DNA from: Icerya purchasi
Lineage: Eukaryota > Arthropoda > Insecta > Hemiptera > Monophlebidae
DNA: 64,000 nucleotides
Reading direction: 5' to 3'
Assembly: GCA_039619475.1 (NCBI GenBank)
Contig: CM077115.1
Location: forward strand, 142,426,172-142,490,171
The translations under genes were made by a program, and so were the position numbers. The notes under the pieces are model-generated. The model was not told where the DNA came from. It did not search any database and worked only from the letters and a program-made list of their open reading frames with translations. This document shows, piece after piece, positions 53,707 through 64,000 of this stretch (its first letter is position 1; each line of letters starts with the position of its first letter).

Positions 53707-54044
53707 ACTTTGGAGAAATACGGAATAAAAATTACGAAATGAAAAAACCGAGAGCGGGACTAATAGACAGAGACGAAAATATTGTCAGAATGAAAGAAGT
53801 ACAATATGAGGCAGAAAGGTCAAGAGCTGTAGAATTTTTAGAGTATAAGAAATCGTGCGTTCCGTTGAGCGAAAAGAATATTCAAAAAGAAGATGGTCAA
53901 AGTCGCAGAACGTTACACCGTTCGGATGAAAATGGTGAGAAGGCAGCAGTGCAAGCGAATATAACAGAGCCGATAGCGGAACAACGGACCGAAATCACAG
54001 AATCGCGGCTAGAAAGGGGGATTATGTTTGTTACAGACAGGTAA
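53707..54044 (+). CDS. Unassigned charged ORF, possible exon
   Basis: After a T-rich, acceptor-like tract (tgcttatcaactataag), about 112 codons stay open: RNKNYEMKKPRAGLIDRDE, RMKEVQYEAERSRAVEFLEY and on to ESRLERGIMFVTD. Composition is rich in E, R, K and N, helix-like, and GC content is higher than its surroundings. The end, GACAG|GTAAAT, looks like a splice donor. A separate frame at 54089-54289 follows (GLFPKWKEIRNFRKID) and ends in a hydrophobic stretch. No family is recognised. It could be an internal exon of a host gene or an old transposon ORF. Confidence 0.3.
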
Positions 54045-54299
54045 ATGGATCGTTTATACGAAAAATAAATGCCGGACTAGATTCTAGAATGGGACTTTTT
54101 CCGAAGTGGAAGGAGATTCGGAATTTTCGAAAAATAGACATGCGAAGAAGCAGCAACTTGGGGCCAGAAAATCCATTTCATCGCCCATCATACCACATGA
54201 TACCGAGTAGCCGTAAAGCTACGTACGTGAATCGGAAGAGTTTACTAGTATTTTTCTTCTTCGTTCATCTTTTGTTTCATTTATTATAGTCGGGTATAA

Positions 54300-57010
54300 A
54301 TGGATCGGGTTGATTTTAACTTTTTTACGCGAATGTTTTGTTCCGGTTATTATAGAGCTGATCAGAACTATCCGAATGTACATATATTGAGCTGGTCGTA
54401 GTTATATCTTGCTTGGCGTCGTCGCTCTGATTGACACTGATCAGGAGCTGGTATATATCAGAGGAATTGAACGGTTTAACTTGTGTGTGTGTGTGTGTGA
54501 GTGCGTTGCATGACTCACCGTAGAGAATTGCAGGAACAACGGACAGAACAAGTAGTATTTACATGCGCTGACCAAGAAAACGATATCATAGAAAAATACG
54601 GAAAGATCTTACTCGAGACTGGTGATGGAAACGCGATTCGAACGGGCTATTTATTTTGTAGTTGGTACTGGTAATATTTTAAGCCTCTCGCGTCTTCAAT
54701 TTTTAAAAATTTTGCGAACTAATATTTTTCCAGTATTCTGATTAGTCCTTTTTTTTTTTTGGATAATATTAAAGCGGAGAAAGTATATCTCCGAGAAGAA
54801 TTTAAAGTTTACTTTAGCTAATACTGAGCATTGGCATCCACTGATACCGATATATATGGTAGCAGCAATGATCGGTACAGTTTCTACTAAACAAAGAAGG
54901 ATATCATTAGAGCGAGTCTGAATGGTCGAAAATTATAGGCGCTAACGTTAAAACACAATGTCTCCCCGTCAGAGACGGCATTGTAAATTGCGTTACGAAA
55001 GTATTCGTTTTCTTTATTCGAATCTTTACATTCCCGCGTATCGATAATATTTTAAATCGTTCGCGCTAATCACCGCTATAATTTTAAAATTTGGCCCTTA
55101 AATTTTAAAATTTTGGGGGTTCGCTACATTCGAGTAAAACGTCGATTAAAAAAGAAAAAAAGGTAGAATCAATGTCCCAGCTGCTATGGAATGTAGACTT
55201 TTTCCAAATTTCTTAGCTAGTTTTTGCTCCACATTAAAAATTCATTTTCTTTCCAACCTACGTTTCGACGGTAAATAACGTAATGTTTTAAGTCAGTTTC
55301 GGTTGCTATATTAAAAATACAATAAAAAGTACAACTTGATGATTACAGATTATATAAATTTCTATCGTTAATACTCTCATTGGGACTTATACGGGACCAA
55401 CGCTAATTCGTTGGAAAAGAATCATTAAAATCGGTAAAAACAATGTGCAAATAAACGTAAAATAAACACAAACATCGAGCAAATAGCTTCCTTTTCCTTT
55501 TTTGCAAATCGATAAAAATGATTTTGCAACGATATCTCACAAATACGAGCTAAAATCAAAATAGAACTTTTAAATCCGAAAAGGAATGCATACGAAAAAT
55601 CTAGTGCGTATGAATTTCTTTTATTCGGCAAGTAGAAGAAAAACGTATAAAGTCTGTGTGTGTGGGCGTATAAAATAAGAGATTATACGGAAGAGCGAAT
55701 AAAACGTAGTTATCAAATGAAATTATTACAGCAGTACCGCGTGGTATCATTATGCGCAGGTAAATTGTTGTTACGCTATCGATGAAGTCTACAAACGCAA
55801 ATTTAAATTAAAACGATGATAGCGAATTCGCTCCGAAGTGTGAATAATAAACGCGGTACACTAGCGTTGTTTTTTTGTTTTGTTTTTTAATTTTTATTAA
55901 AACGATTCCACGGTGCGTGAAAATTCCGCCTCATAATTCTTATAAGCTTGATACGATCTGTGAGAAACTCCGGGTTACGGAGGAACGAACGTTTATATAA
56001 AAAAAAAACAAAAAACTTTCGGATCATTATTAACGTACCATTCCAGCTGCAAAAATTAAATGGTGTTCTTTGTTATTTACCATTTACGACTGACGAAGCA
56101 AAAATTCACCCCATATACGTTCGAATTTACTACTATTTTAAGATCTACATATTTTAAGAATTTGCTATTTGTAACATCTTTGCGGTGTTCTTTTGGAACA
56201 ACCCTAGGGTTCCACGGAAGCGCTGTTGTAGAAGATAGATACGTTCTCATCTGTCAAGTTTGAAAATTATATTTTTACAGTTACACCCGTTTACTTCGAT
56301 TAAGGTTGTTATATTTGTTTCAGCTCTAGATAAATTTTGGAATTTATGGTAAAAAACAGAAATATGCTCTTCTACCTCTTTTACAGATTAAAATTTTTTT
56401 ATTCTATTTTTTTTTTTTTTTAAAGGGTTTGATTGACGTAAGCGTATTAGTACAACTTTTATAAAAAATTTGAAATTTTTAACTTTTTCCCACAATTAAA
56501 AATTTTGCAAAATACAAAATACTCAACCCCTCGGCATGTGTCCTTGTAGAGTTCGCCAGACTGTTATAGAGCGTGTGTTGCGTATAGTTTAAGGAATTAG
56601 GAATTCAACGGGCCAAAGCAATACGTTTCCTAAAGATTCATTTTCTCCATCGCTGTAAAGTTCTAAGCAGTTTTACTTAAAGCATAATTCTTATTCGTAA
56701 ATAATATATGTAGTAATGTCAAACTCCATTCTTAATGTTACGGTAAGGATTTACCAGACTGGTTGAATGAAGTTGACATGAATTTGTATATTAGTAATTT
56801 CCTTGGAAAATTTCACTCGCCTAAGCCTGCTGATTCTAATGATATTGTAATAATTATTATTAGATTTTTTTTTCCTGAAAGGAACATTGTTATTATTAAA
56901 CTTTGTTACTACTTTGGTACCTCGGATTTTTTTCAAAAAGAAAAAGTGTAATATTTAATATGTAATTTTATATAAAGTTTTAATTTCACAGTAATGATAA
57001 CTTTCAGCCT
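54300..57010. other. Intergenic region
   Basis: No gene is supported. It contains (GT)n at 54483-54499, and T runs at 54749-54760 and 56407-56420. The stretch 54350-55700 has more CpG than the surroundings but no coding signature. Confidence 0.35.
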
Positions 57011-57150
57011 TAGTTTTTTTTTTTTTTTTTTTTTTTAATTGGGCTCGTCAACCGAGGACCTTCACCCAGAAACAATTAAGGGAAAACGAAAGTTATACAG
57101 TGAGGCGATCAGCTATCGCTAATAAGAAGGAAACAATGGAGGGGATAATA
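57011..57150 (-). mobile_element. LINE 3' tail (very short copy)
   Basis: A T run (57016-57038) followed by gggctcgtcaaccgaggacc and acccagaaacaatta, as at 19345-19440. On the minus strand it reads CTGGGT...GAGCCCA then poly-A. Only about 120 bases of element remain. Confidence 0.6.
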
Positions 57151-57287
57151 AGCCTTAGTTTTTGAATCTATCAAAAAAAATAAGAAAAAGAAGCGTACAT
57201 AAACTTGTACTCTTATATACATATTCACATTTTACAGCTTCGTGTTTCGTGAAAAATGTTGGACTAACAAATAGTCGCAGATGTTTC

Positions 57288-57362
57288 CATATATATATAT
57301 GTATGTATATGTATGTATATGTATGTATATGTATGTTTGTATGTATGTATGTATGTATGTAT
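57288..57362. repeat. (GTAT)n microsatellite
   Basis: Mixed (TA)n, (GTATGTATAT) and (GTAT) units over about 75 bases. Confidence 0.9.
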
Positions 57363-58229
57363 TTATAGAATTCTTACGATTGGAAAAAAAACTAGAAAAT
57401 GTACCTGTAATAAAAAGATAGCGCTACGTGTTGAAAACATTGCCGGTACTTTTTAATATACAAAATCGTTTCACGCCTACAGAAATCGATTTTAATATAG
57501 GTAAGATATTTAAATGTGAACGAGACTGTGCTTTAACTGACGCAAGGTAATAGGAAGGTTAAAATGAAATCAGCGATGCCTGTTTTTAAATTAACATTTT
57601 TTAATCTGCCGATTTTCTGTTTTTGTATTCGCTCAGAGAAAACAGACATCCACCTGTCAAACTGTGAACCATTATTAATTTATGAAATTTCAGTGTGCTT
57701 GCCGCTGTATTTTGTTATAATTAGCAAATAGGACGCCTAATGGAAAATCTTATATTCAAAAATCAGCGTGAACGATGAAAAAAGGTAATAATGAGGACGA
57801 AAAGGAAGAGTCTGGATAGTGGAGAGTCACTTAATGTTTATTGTGAAAGAATACTTTATCCCTTTTTTCTTCATTTAAATATACACGCTAAACTATAGCC
57901 CGGCTGAAATAGGGGTAAACTAAAATTATGTTATTACAGGTAATGAAGCGGAAAACCCGCTAATAAGGAAGACAAGGAGGTTAAATATATAAGGTGGACT
58001 ATGAAGAGTAGGAAAATGATTAAAGATTCGAAAAATTAAATATATGTATATTTTTTTAACGAATCCAACTCATCATGTCTATCTAAGAAACAAATGCCGG
58101 TATAAGCATTAGAATTTTCAATCGGAATGCTTTGGAGAAAAATTTTTTCTTCAAAATTTAGCCGAAAGCAATGAGATAGTTAGCGGAAAAAAATGAAAAA
58201 CGTAAATTCGGAACAGAATAAAAAAATGA

Positions 58230-58934
58230 AGCTTTCGAAACGTCTGGCAGATAAATTATTTTACCGACCACAGTTATGGTGTTTTCTGTGATTCTCGCCA
58301 ATTTTTCAATTTTGACGAGGGTATCAATCATTTATTGTTTAACTGTAATAAATACGAGCACGCTAGAGGTCGCTTCCTTAATATGTTAATCTTCCTGGGA
58401 TGTTCTCCCCCATATAATGTTTCTTACATGTTATACCGATGCTATTGTAGTGGTTTTGTTCAAATATATTATTAATAACGGCATTACTATTTAGCGGTGA
58501 AAGGTCGGTTTCTGAGTTCTAATATAGCTAATAACTGGCATCTTCGGAAGCCTTGCTACTACCTTTCTAATTACTCGGTTCTAAACCCATATCCTTAACC
58601 TAGTGCTATCCAGTCGCACCCCAGTGCCTGTTGCACTTGGCATGTGATTTAGTCAGTGTTAATTTTATATTCCATATCCTTCTTGGCACTCGTGGGCTAT
58701 GTCATATCATTACGGCCATATGTGTTCGAATTGTATTGTAAATAATTATCAGTGTTAATTCCATATTCTTCTTTTCGACATACGTGGGCTATATTACGTC
58801 ATTGCGGCCATGTTTGCTCGAACTTTATTGCTAACGATACTCTTTGCTCTTATTCCCTGACGTTTTCGGATTCAGTCTACTTATTCTAGCTTATTTGTAG
58901 AAGTAGTCAGTGGCCAGATGGTTTCTCGCCCAGC

Positions 58935-58967
<33 letters not shown>
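58230..58967 (+). pseudogene. LINE C-terminus, 3' UTR and poly-A
   Basis: Plus strand: FNFDEGINHLLFNCNKYEHA then RFLNMLIFLGCSPPYNVSYM and a stop near 58475. HLLF.C is the C-terminal Cys/His block common to R1-, Jockey- and I-type LINEs. A 3' UTR of about 450 bases follows, with two tandem copies of a 96-base segment starting at 58654 and 58750 (cagtgttaatt...cgtgggcta...acggccat). The tail is about 32 A at 58936-58967. Upstream ORF2 is missing. Confidence 0.75.
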
Positions 58968-58970
<3 letters not shown>

Positions 58971-60040
58971 TCATCGGCTATTAACAAAAATAAATTGATG
59001 TTAAACACAAAATGACCGTATACAAATGTTATTCCAACTTTTTAAGTCAATTCATTTATATTTAGCCAGTCTATCATTCGTACTAAATGCATATTACACC
59101 TTGCTGTTATTAAGCTTTTAGCCTACTACAAGCGTAAGGAAATTGTAAATAAATAATTAAATAAATGGATCTGGCAGCTCCGAAACAAAATATTTATTAA
59201 AAAAAAATAAATAAATAAAATAAATATTACCCGCAGAGACACATTGCTGGGAAAAAAATATCAAATCTTCTTCCTTAAATGTAGGCTTATTTCTTTGTCC
59301 GTAGGTGCTGTGGGCTCTGTAATTGCAGATGTGGCCATGAAATGGGACAGCAAACTTATTTTGCTCTTACCTTCGACAATGCCATTCCTTCTCTTTTCAG
59401 GATGCATATGTTTTGCATCTATCGACGTTGATGTCCATTCGCCTTTCTGGAGATGCACTAATTATAGTAATAACGGTTCAGTCCTAGAAAATTCATTCTT
59501 CAAAACGACCTATTTCTTCTTAATAACGGTTCACCTACCTGTGAGTTCCTGGTTCCATTGATCTATCTCTTACGTCTCCTAGTTTCGATTTCAGTTGCTT
59601 ATGGAACACTCTGGATGGCACCTTTGGGAGCGGCCATATTCTTATCATCATTTCCGTAAATCAGTTTCCCTACTCCGAACAATCCTACACAAGATGGGTT
59701 CTTTCTAAGATAGATAGGCCTAGCTTTCGCTCCTTTCCCTGATACAACCGCTTTACGGAATCTATTTCCAACGCCTTAACCCCTTCTTCTCCTCCTGCCC
59801 GGCTTTTAATTTTTTTTCATATTTACGCTAATTCTTCGTGGTAATTTAATTCGTTCGTATAGAGTTCGGAATACTATACGCCTATTAGTTAATAAAAAGC
59901 TTTTTAAGGTCTCCAAAAATCACATTAAAGTCAAAACACAATAGATAAATAACATCAACCGATGGCTACGAATACAAAATGTTAGATTAAACATATTGAT
60001 CCATTTCTGTATTTGGTTACCATTTCGGATTTTCCCCATG
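58968..60040. other. Intergenic region with one unassigned frame
   Basis: A plus-strand frame of 105 codons (59244-59561) includes a hydrophobic segment and several cysteines (LLFSGCICFASIDVDVHS), but there is no start context, splice pair or family resemblance. Nothing else is recognised. Confidence 0.25.
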
Positions 60041-60042
60041 CT

Positions 60043-60220
60043 GGTCCCTCTTGCGGGAGCTAATGTTACGATTTGATGATATTTCCTCTAGTCCCTGTTA
60101 CGGGAAGCAAATGTTACGATTTGATAACTTTCCTGTCCCTGGTACGGCAAGCCAATGATGTTACGACTGTTGAACTTCAAGTCGCTGTTACGGGAGGCAA
60201 TGTTACGAATCTAGTTTTTC
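60043..60220. repeat. Four-copy tandem repeat, period 44-48 bp
   Basis: Units start at 60043, 60091, 60135 and 60181 with gtccctgttacgggaagcaa followed by atgttacgatttga. Copies vary in a few bases and in length. It is non-coding by appearance. The block lies in otherwise unique sequence. Confidence 0.8.
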
Positions 60221-62840
60221 GCTATTCTTTGATTACTTGATGAAATTGTTGTTGATAATGACGATGACAAAACTATATATTATTATTATTTCGAATTAGG
60301 CGCTGGTGGACTACGTTGTCAACTGGTTCTGCCATTCTTTTTCCTCTCTTTCCATACTGCTTTCATTCGAGCATGTTGGTGCAAGTTCTCCAGAAAATGA
60401 TAACTTGCTTGCATTGCTTACGGCAATGGTGGATTGGTTACCACCTGGAGTAGTTAAATGATTTTTCTTTTCCATCATGCCTTCCAGTTGAAAAAAATAT
60501 TGTGGTCAACCATATTCTAGCTGAAACCAAAATACTGCCAAGATTGTTAGTCTTGGAGGGTAGTAGCTCTACTCTCCGGAGCTGTGGAACGCCGCCATTG
60601 ACCATTTATTACAGTTCTTCTGCCGCCGTCCTAGGGTAATAGACCTGCCTCATCTATACCCAGTCTATGAAGGCCTTTCTACAGTCTCCGTATAATTGCC
60701 CTCCATAGACCCCCCTTACACTTTTTTGTTTGTCAGTCATGACTTCCACCAGGGTTGGTTACCCGATCTCATCAAGCATTGACTTAACAGGAGAACCACG
60801 TGAAGGCGAGTGCGGGGCAGAAGTGGAGAGGCTACAACAAACCTCTTGAGCATTTGTATATTGCGCATCACACTCCCTGGGGTTTTCCCCAAAACTATAT
60901 ATATATATATATATATATTTATTTATTTACGGGCGCCCGTAGCAACTCACGGCTTGCCACTACCGGTATAATTCTGCCGAGCAGAGCGTCAAGCTTTTAA
61001 AACAAAATTTTGTCGATAAGAAAAATATGAAGGGGAAGAAATATAAACCGAAACCCGCCGATTGAAGGCGGTCACCTCTCCGAAAAGAGATACCACGGTT
61101 ACGTAACATGCGTCCGATAAAAATTTAGACAGACAAATCACGTGCATTTCCAAAAAAAATTACAAATTAAACAATACAGGTAACGGAAAAATTCGCTATT
61201 GACTAGAAAACTTCGACTAAATATCTTAGAAAAGGCACAGCTCGACAAAACGGTAACACGACTAGATAAACTAGCTACGTACATAATTAAACGGTAACTA
61301 CCAGTACCTTAATCTAGCCAGCTCGGCTCGATATCTTATTCTAAAACTAACGGTACATTACCGAAAGACCTTATCAATTAATAACACATAGTCGCTATCT
61401 GATCTTCTCTCACGGCTCACGACAGACACTATCCTGTTGTCGCATACATACCAGAGGACACTTACACAACCCCTTAACACTAGCCGAAATTCGACGAGAA
61501 TCGGAAATTACATATTCGGCCGTGTACGTATTCTCTGACGACGATGAATAATCGAATTCATGTCGAGAGATCGAAAATTAATGATTTTAATCGGAGAATG
61601 ATTTCTAGCTCGACATCATCGCGCCAGTTAAAATACCGAATCCCCGTATCAATTTCTACGAAATATGTAGGCGGTGTTTTTGTAAATAATATTATATTAT
61701 TAATCTGCGGTATGTGTAATTAAAGTTCGATTTAAGAACCTTAGATGTTTCATTCGGAAAAATAATAGAAAACGCACGTTATCGAAGTCTCGTACGACTC
61801 GAGTCGCCATCTCTTCGATGAAAAACTGTTTCGCCGCTTAATAGTCAACGTTTTACAAACCGTGACCGCAGCCGTGCGATTATAGTCGCATCGTGGAAGT
61901 TTCATCTAAAGTCCGCTCACCCATAAAGAGACAGTTAAATAAATAAATTAGGCAATTGTTAAAAAAAAAAATTACTTTAAATTTCATGTAAGATTTATGA
62001 TTGGTCAGAAATTAAGAAGGGGAAAAAAAACTTCAGTTAAAAAACTATTTTCCTCGATAGCTGGTAAAATTCGTAAACTTCATACGCGCATTCAACTCAG
62101 TGGACGCGGTACTCACACACGTTCTACACACTGCTGAGAGGCGTTACAGTTGTTATCAAGTATACGTATGCGTACAATTTATTCGCAAACCATTTCGAGT
62201 TCGGAGTAAAGAGTGGTCCTTCTATAAATAAAGGAATAAGACATTGTTTTTTGTTTTTTCATTATCACCTAAATATCTTTTAAACCGATATCAACGGGTC
62301 AAGAAAAAGCGTACCGTGAAATGATAGTACGCCCTACACCCCCTTGTGCTGTTTGTCTGTCTGGAAATAGATATCAAACTATTATTTAAATACGTATATA
62401 TGTATTATTATCAATTAGGAAAAAATCTTAAAGTCACGTAGGTGTAAAATTTTGGTTGATGTTCGGCTAATTTGCAGTTTTACTAGTTTTCCGATAAAAT
62501 TTAATTTCACTGCAGTTTGCAATCCGTAGAACGAAAAGGAACAGAAAAAAGACGGAAAATTTAAAAACAAATTTTATGGAAAAATTAAAGAACAATACTT
62601 AGGAACGTGTAACTAATTTTGCACGCTGCAATTCGTACTGATGATAATTGACAGGTGTTATGTGGAATGTCACCTTGACACAAAAGGTTAAATTAATTTG
62701 CGCGCCGCTTCGAACAAAGTAAACGGAAATTTGTCGAATTTTTAAAATTATTTCGGCTGCAATAAATACCGTTTTTGCTTAGAAAACATATGTGCCTTTT
62801 ATTTGTCGTAATTCGCACGGCCGAAAGTGATTTATAGCGA
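60221..62840. other. Intergenic region, CpG-richer than the rest
   Basis: No gene or clear transposon. It contains a (TA)n at 60896-60918 and a moderately CpG-rich stretch at about 61030-62200, where most bases are unique. It may hold promoter or enhancer sequence for a neighbouring gene, which cannot be shown from sequence alone. Confidence 0.3.
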
Positions 62841-62844
62841 ACGG

Positions 62845-62852
62845 TATTTAAA
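62845..62852 (+). promoter_or_regulatory. Possible TATA-like box of gene 3
   Basis: tatttaaa lies 69 bases upstream of the gene 3 ATG. A start site around 62875 would leave a 5' UTR of about 45 bases. Weak on its own in AT-rich DNA. Confidence 0.2.
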
Positions 62853-62920
62853 CTGACAACGCTAGAGCTACACTTACTCCGAACTGTGCGATACTTACAA
62901 TTAGTTCGTCACTGGTTGAA

Positions 62921-63311
62921 ATGATGACGCTGTTCTCACGAATAACCACCTGTGTAGCATTCGTATGCATCACTTTGCAGGTACATCATCGGGCAATTGC
63001 CGCTCGCTATTGATTTTTTTACGTTTTTTATAAAAATAATCAATAATTTATAAACAACCATTTAAATTAAACTCGGGATATGTTATAACACACGCAATTG
63101 AGGCATATACATTTTTTCATAGAAAGGCTACGATTTTAGCTTTAAGTAGTATTTTCGTCTTAAATTTCTTTTCTAGTGTACGATATTAGGGGGGGAAAAA
63201 ATACTCGAAGATATCTCAAGATCATTCGACTATGTTGAATTCCAGGTCACTGTGGTTTCCTTTACGAGCGGACGTAGTCGGCGTTGCGACAAAAGACGCT
63301 ACGATTATTAA
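62921..63311 (+). CDS. Gene 3 candidate: tiny secreted protein, two exons
   Basis: Exon 1 (62921-62980) encodes 20 residues, MMTLFSRITTCVAFVCITLQ, a complete signal-peptide-like sequence, and ends CAG|GTACAT in phase 0. The intron is 62981-63176, with acceptor ttaaatttcttttctag. Exon 2 (63177-63311) adds 44 residues, CTILGGEKILEDISRSFDYV and on to a basic C-terminus (SGRSRRCDKRRYDY), then TAA. AATAAA lies at 63713. The layout, a signal exon then a phase-0 intron, matches gene 2. The product is very short, exon 2 has no known domain, and a longer exon 2 elsewhere downstream is possible. Moderate to low confidence. Confidence 0.35.
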
Positions 63312-63775
63312 TGGAGTAATTTTTCCATATATATCATCCGTTCAACTCACCTAGTCGAACTTTGCACGAGGAAAAGTAGAGATGACTGGTCAACACATAT
63401 TCGGAGAAGTCTCCATTAGGTAATGCCGTTAGGCGCGACCTGTCTGGTTTTATTCTAATCTTTCCGCATTACCAATCGAACACGCTTCTTGTGACGATCA
63501 TTTTTACCAATTGCATATTCAACTTTTTCGATGTTCACTTCTCTCGCCTGATGATACGCTGTCACTCTCATAAGAATAATTTAAGAGAGGATATCAACCA
63601 TTTCTTAGATATGCCTTCGTGAACTAATGGCTGACAATGTATTTCCGCTCTATGGTATGTGCTCTCCATACGTAAGCAGGCATTAGTGGCGCTATTCAAT
63701 TTTCCGTATATTAATAAAATTGTTCTTTACTTAAATGGCCGTTTTTGTTTTCCTTTTGCTTTCTCTTCTTCTTTC
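63312..63775. other. Sequence between gene 3 and a LINE tail
   Basis: No coding support. AATAAA at 63713-63718 could end the gene 3 transcript. Confidence 0.3.
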
Positions 63776-63789
63776 AAACAGTTTTTATT

Positions 63790-64000
63790 CTTTCTTTTTT
63801 TTTTTCGTTTTTTTTTAATGGGCTCGGTGTCAACACTGACCCAACTACATGGACTTAGATCACCTACTCAGATTCCGAGGCGATCGGAGATAGAGAGTAT
63901 AAAGAGGAAAGAAGGAGGGGAATAACGGCTAGAGACGGGAGGGAAAGGATAAAGGAAGCATTGAAAGGGCTAGGAAGATCAAACGACAAGAGTTCGGCGT
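63790..64000 (-). pseudogene. LINE family A 3' end, cut by the window edge
   Basis: T runs at 63798-63819, then on the minus strand a 3' UTR with TTGGGTCAGTGTTGACACCG and GAGCCCA, preceded by the family C-terminus ILSISDRLGI. The rest of the element lies beyond 64000. Confidence 0.75.

Noticed and set aside
59244..59561. 105-codon plus-strand frame with cysteines
   Set aside because: No family resemblance and a comparable frame is open on the other strand, so coding cannot be supported.

Overview
This window looks like a piece of an insect nuclear genome. It is AT-rich with many poly-A/T tracts and (TA)n microsatellites. Most recognisable coding sequence belongs to arthropod-type retroelements: R1-like, Jockey-like, RNase H-bearing I/LOA-like and RTE/CR1-like LINEs, plus a Penelope-like element. 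There are also two tRNA-derived SINE copies, one mariner remnant and a foldback element embedded in (TA)n. No order or species can be named from the sequence alone.

Host gene candidates are few. Three are secreted-protein genes. Gene 1 (minus, 3707-6097) encodes a signal sequence, nine 43-residue repeats and a basic tail. Gene 2 (minus, exons 40506-40553 and 39556-39999) encodes about 163 residues. Gene 3 (plus, exons 62921-62980 and 63177-63311) would encode about 64 residues and is much less certain. In genes 2 and 3 a very short first exon carries the start of the signal peptide and a phase-0 intron follows. Gene 1 has an acceptor at the matching place, and its exon 2 resembles that of gene 2. 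They may be members of a fast-evolving secreted family; any role is inference.

Layout. 0-0.7 kb: LINE RT relic. 0.7-9.2 kb: gene 1 in AT-rich sequence. 9.3-10 kb: a 691-bp palindromic foldback element in (TA)n. 10.3-19.4 kb: several 5'-truncated copies of one RNase H-bearing LINE family (called family A here), a mariner relic and an RTE-like relic. 21.6-27.9 kb: RNase H fragment, hairpin element, SINE, foldback arm, a decayed LINE with fused EN and RT (family C), a foldback terminus and two family A copies. 30.0-39.2 kb: an R1-like LINE in a (TA)n tract, split by a full-length Jockey-like LINE with two intact ORFs and a 168-bp target-site duplication. 39.5-40.6 kb: gene 2. 40.6-48 kb: LINE relics and a GIY-YIG Penelope-like element. 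48-53.4 kb: a second R1-like LINE hit by two later insertions, an RNase H LINE (family B) and a SINE with an exact 13-bp duplication that repeats four host codons. 53.4-64 kb: an EN fragment, unassigned ORFs, LINE tails, a 46-bp tandem repeat and gene 3.

The nesting gives a relative order of events. The R1-like hosts came first. The SINE, family B and Jockey-like insertions came later. The Jockey-like copy is the youngest by its intact ORFs and nearly identical duplication. Boundaries of truncated elements are by-eye estimates.
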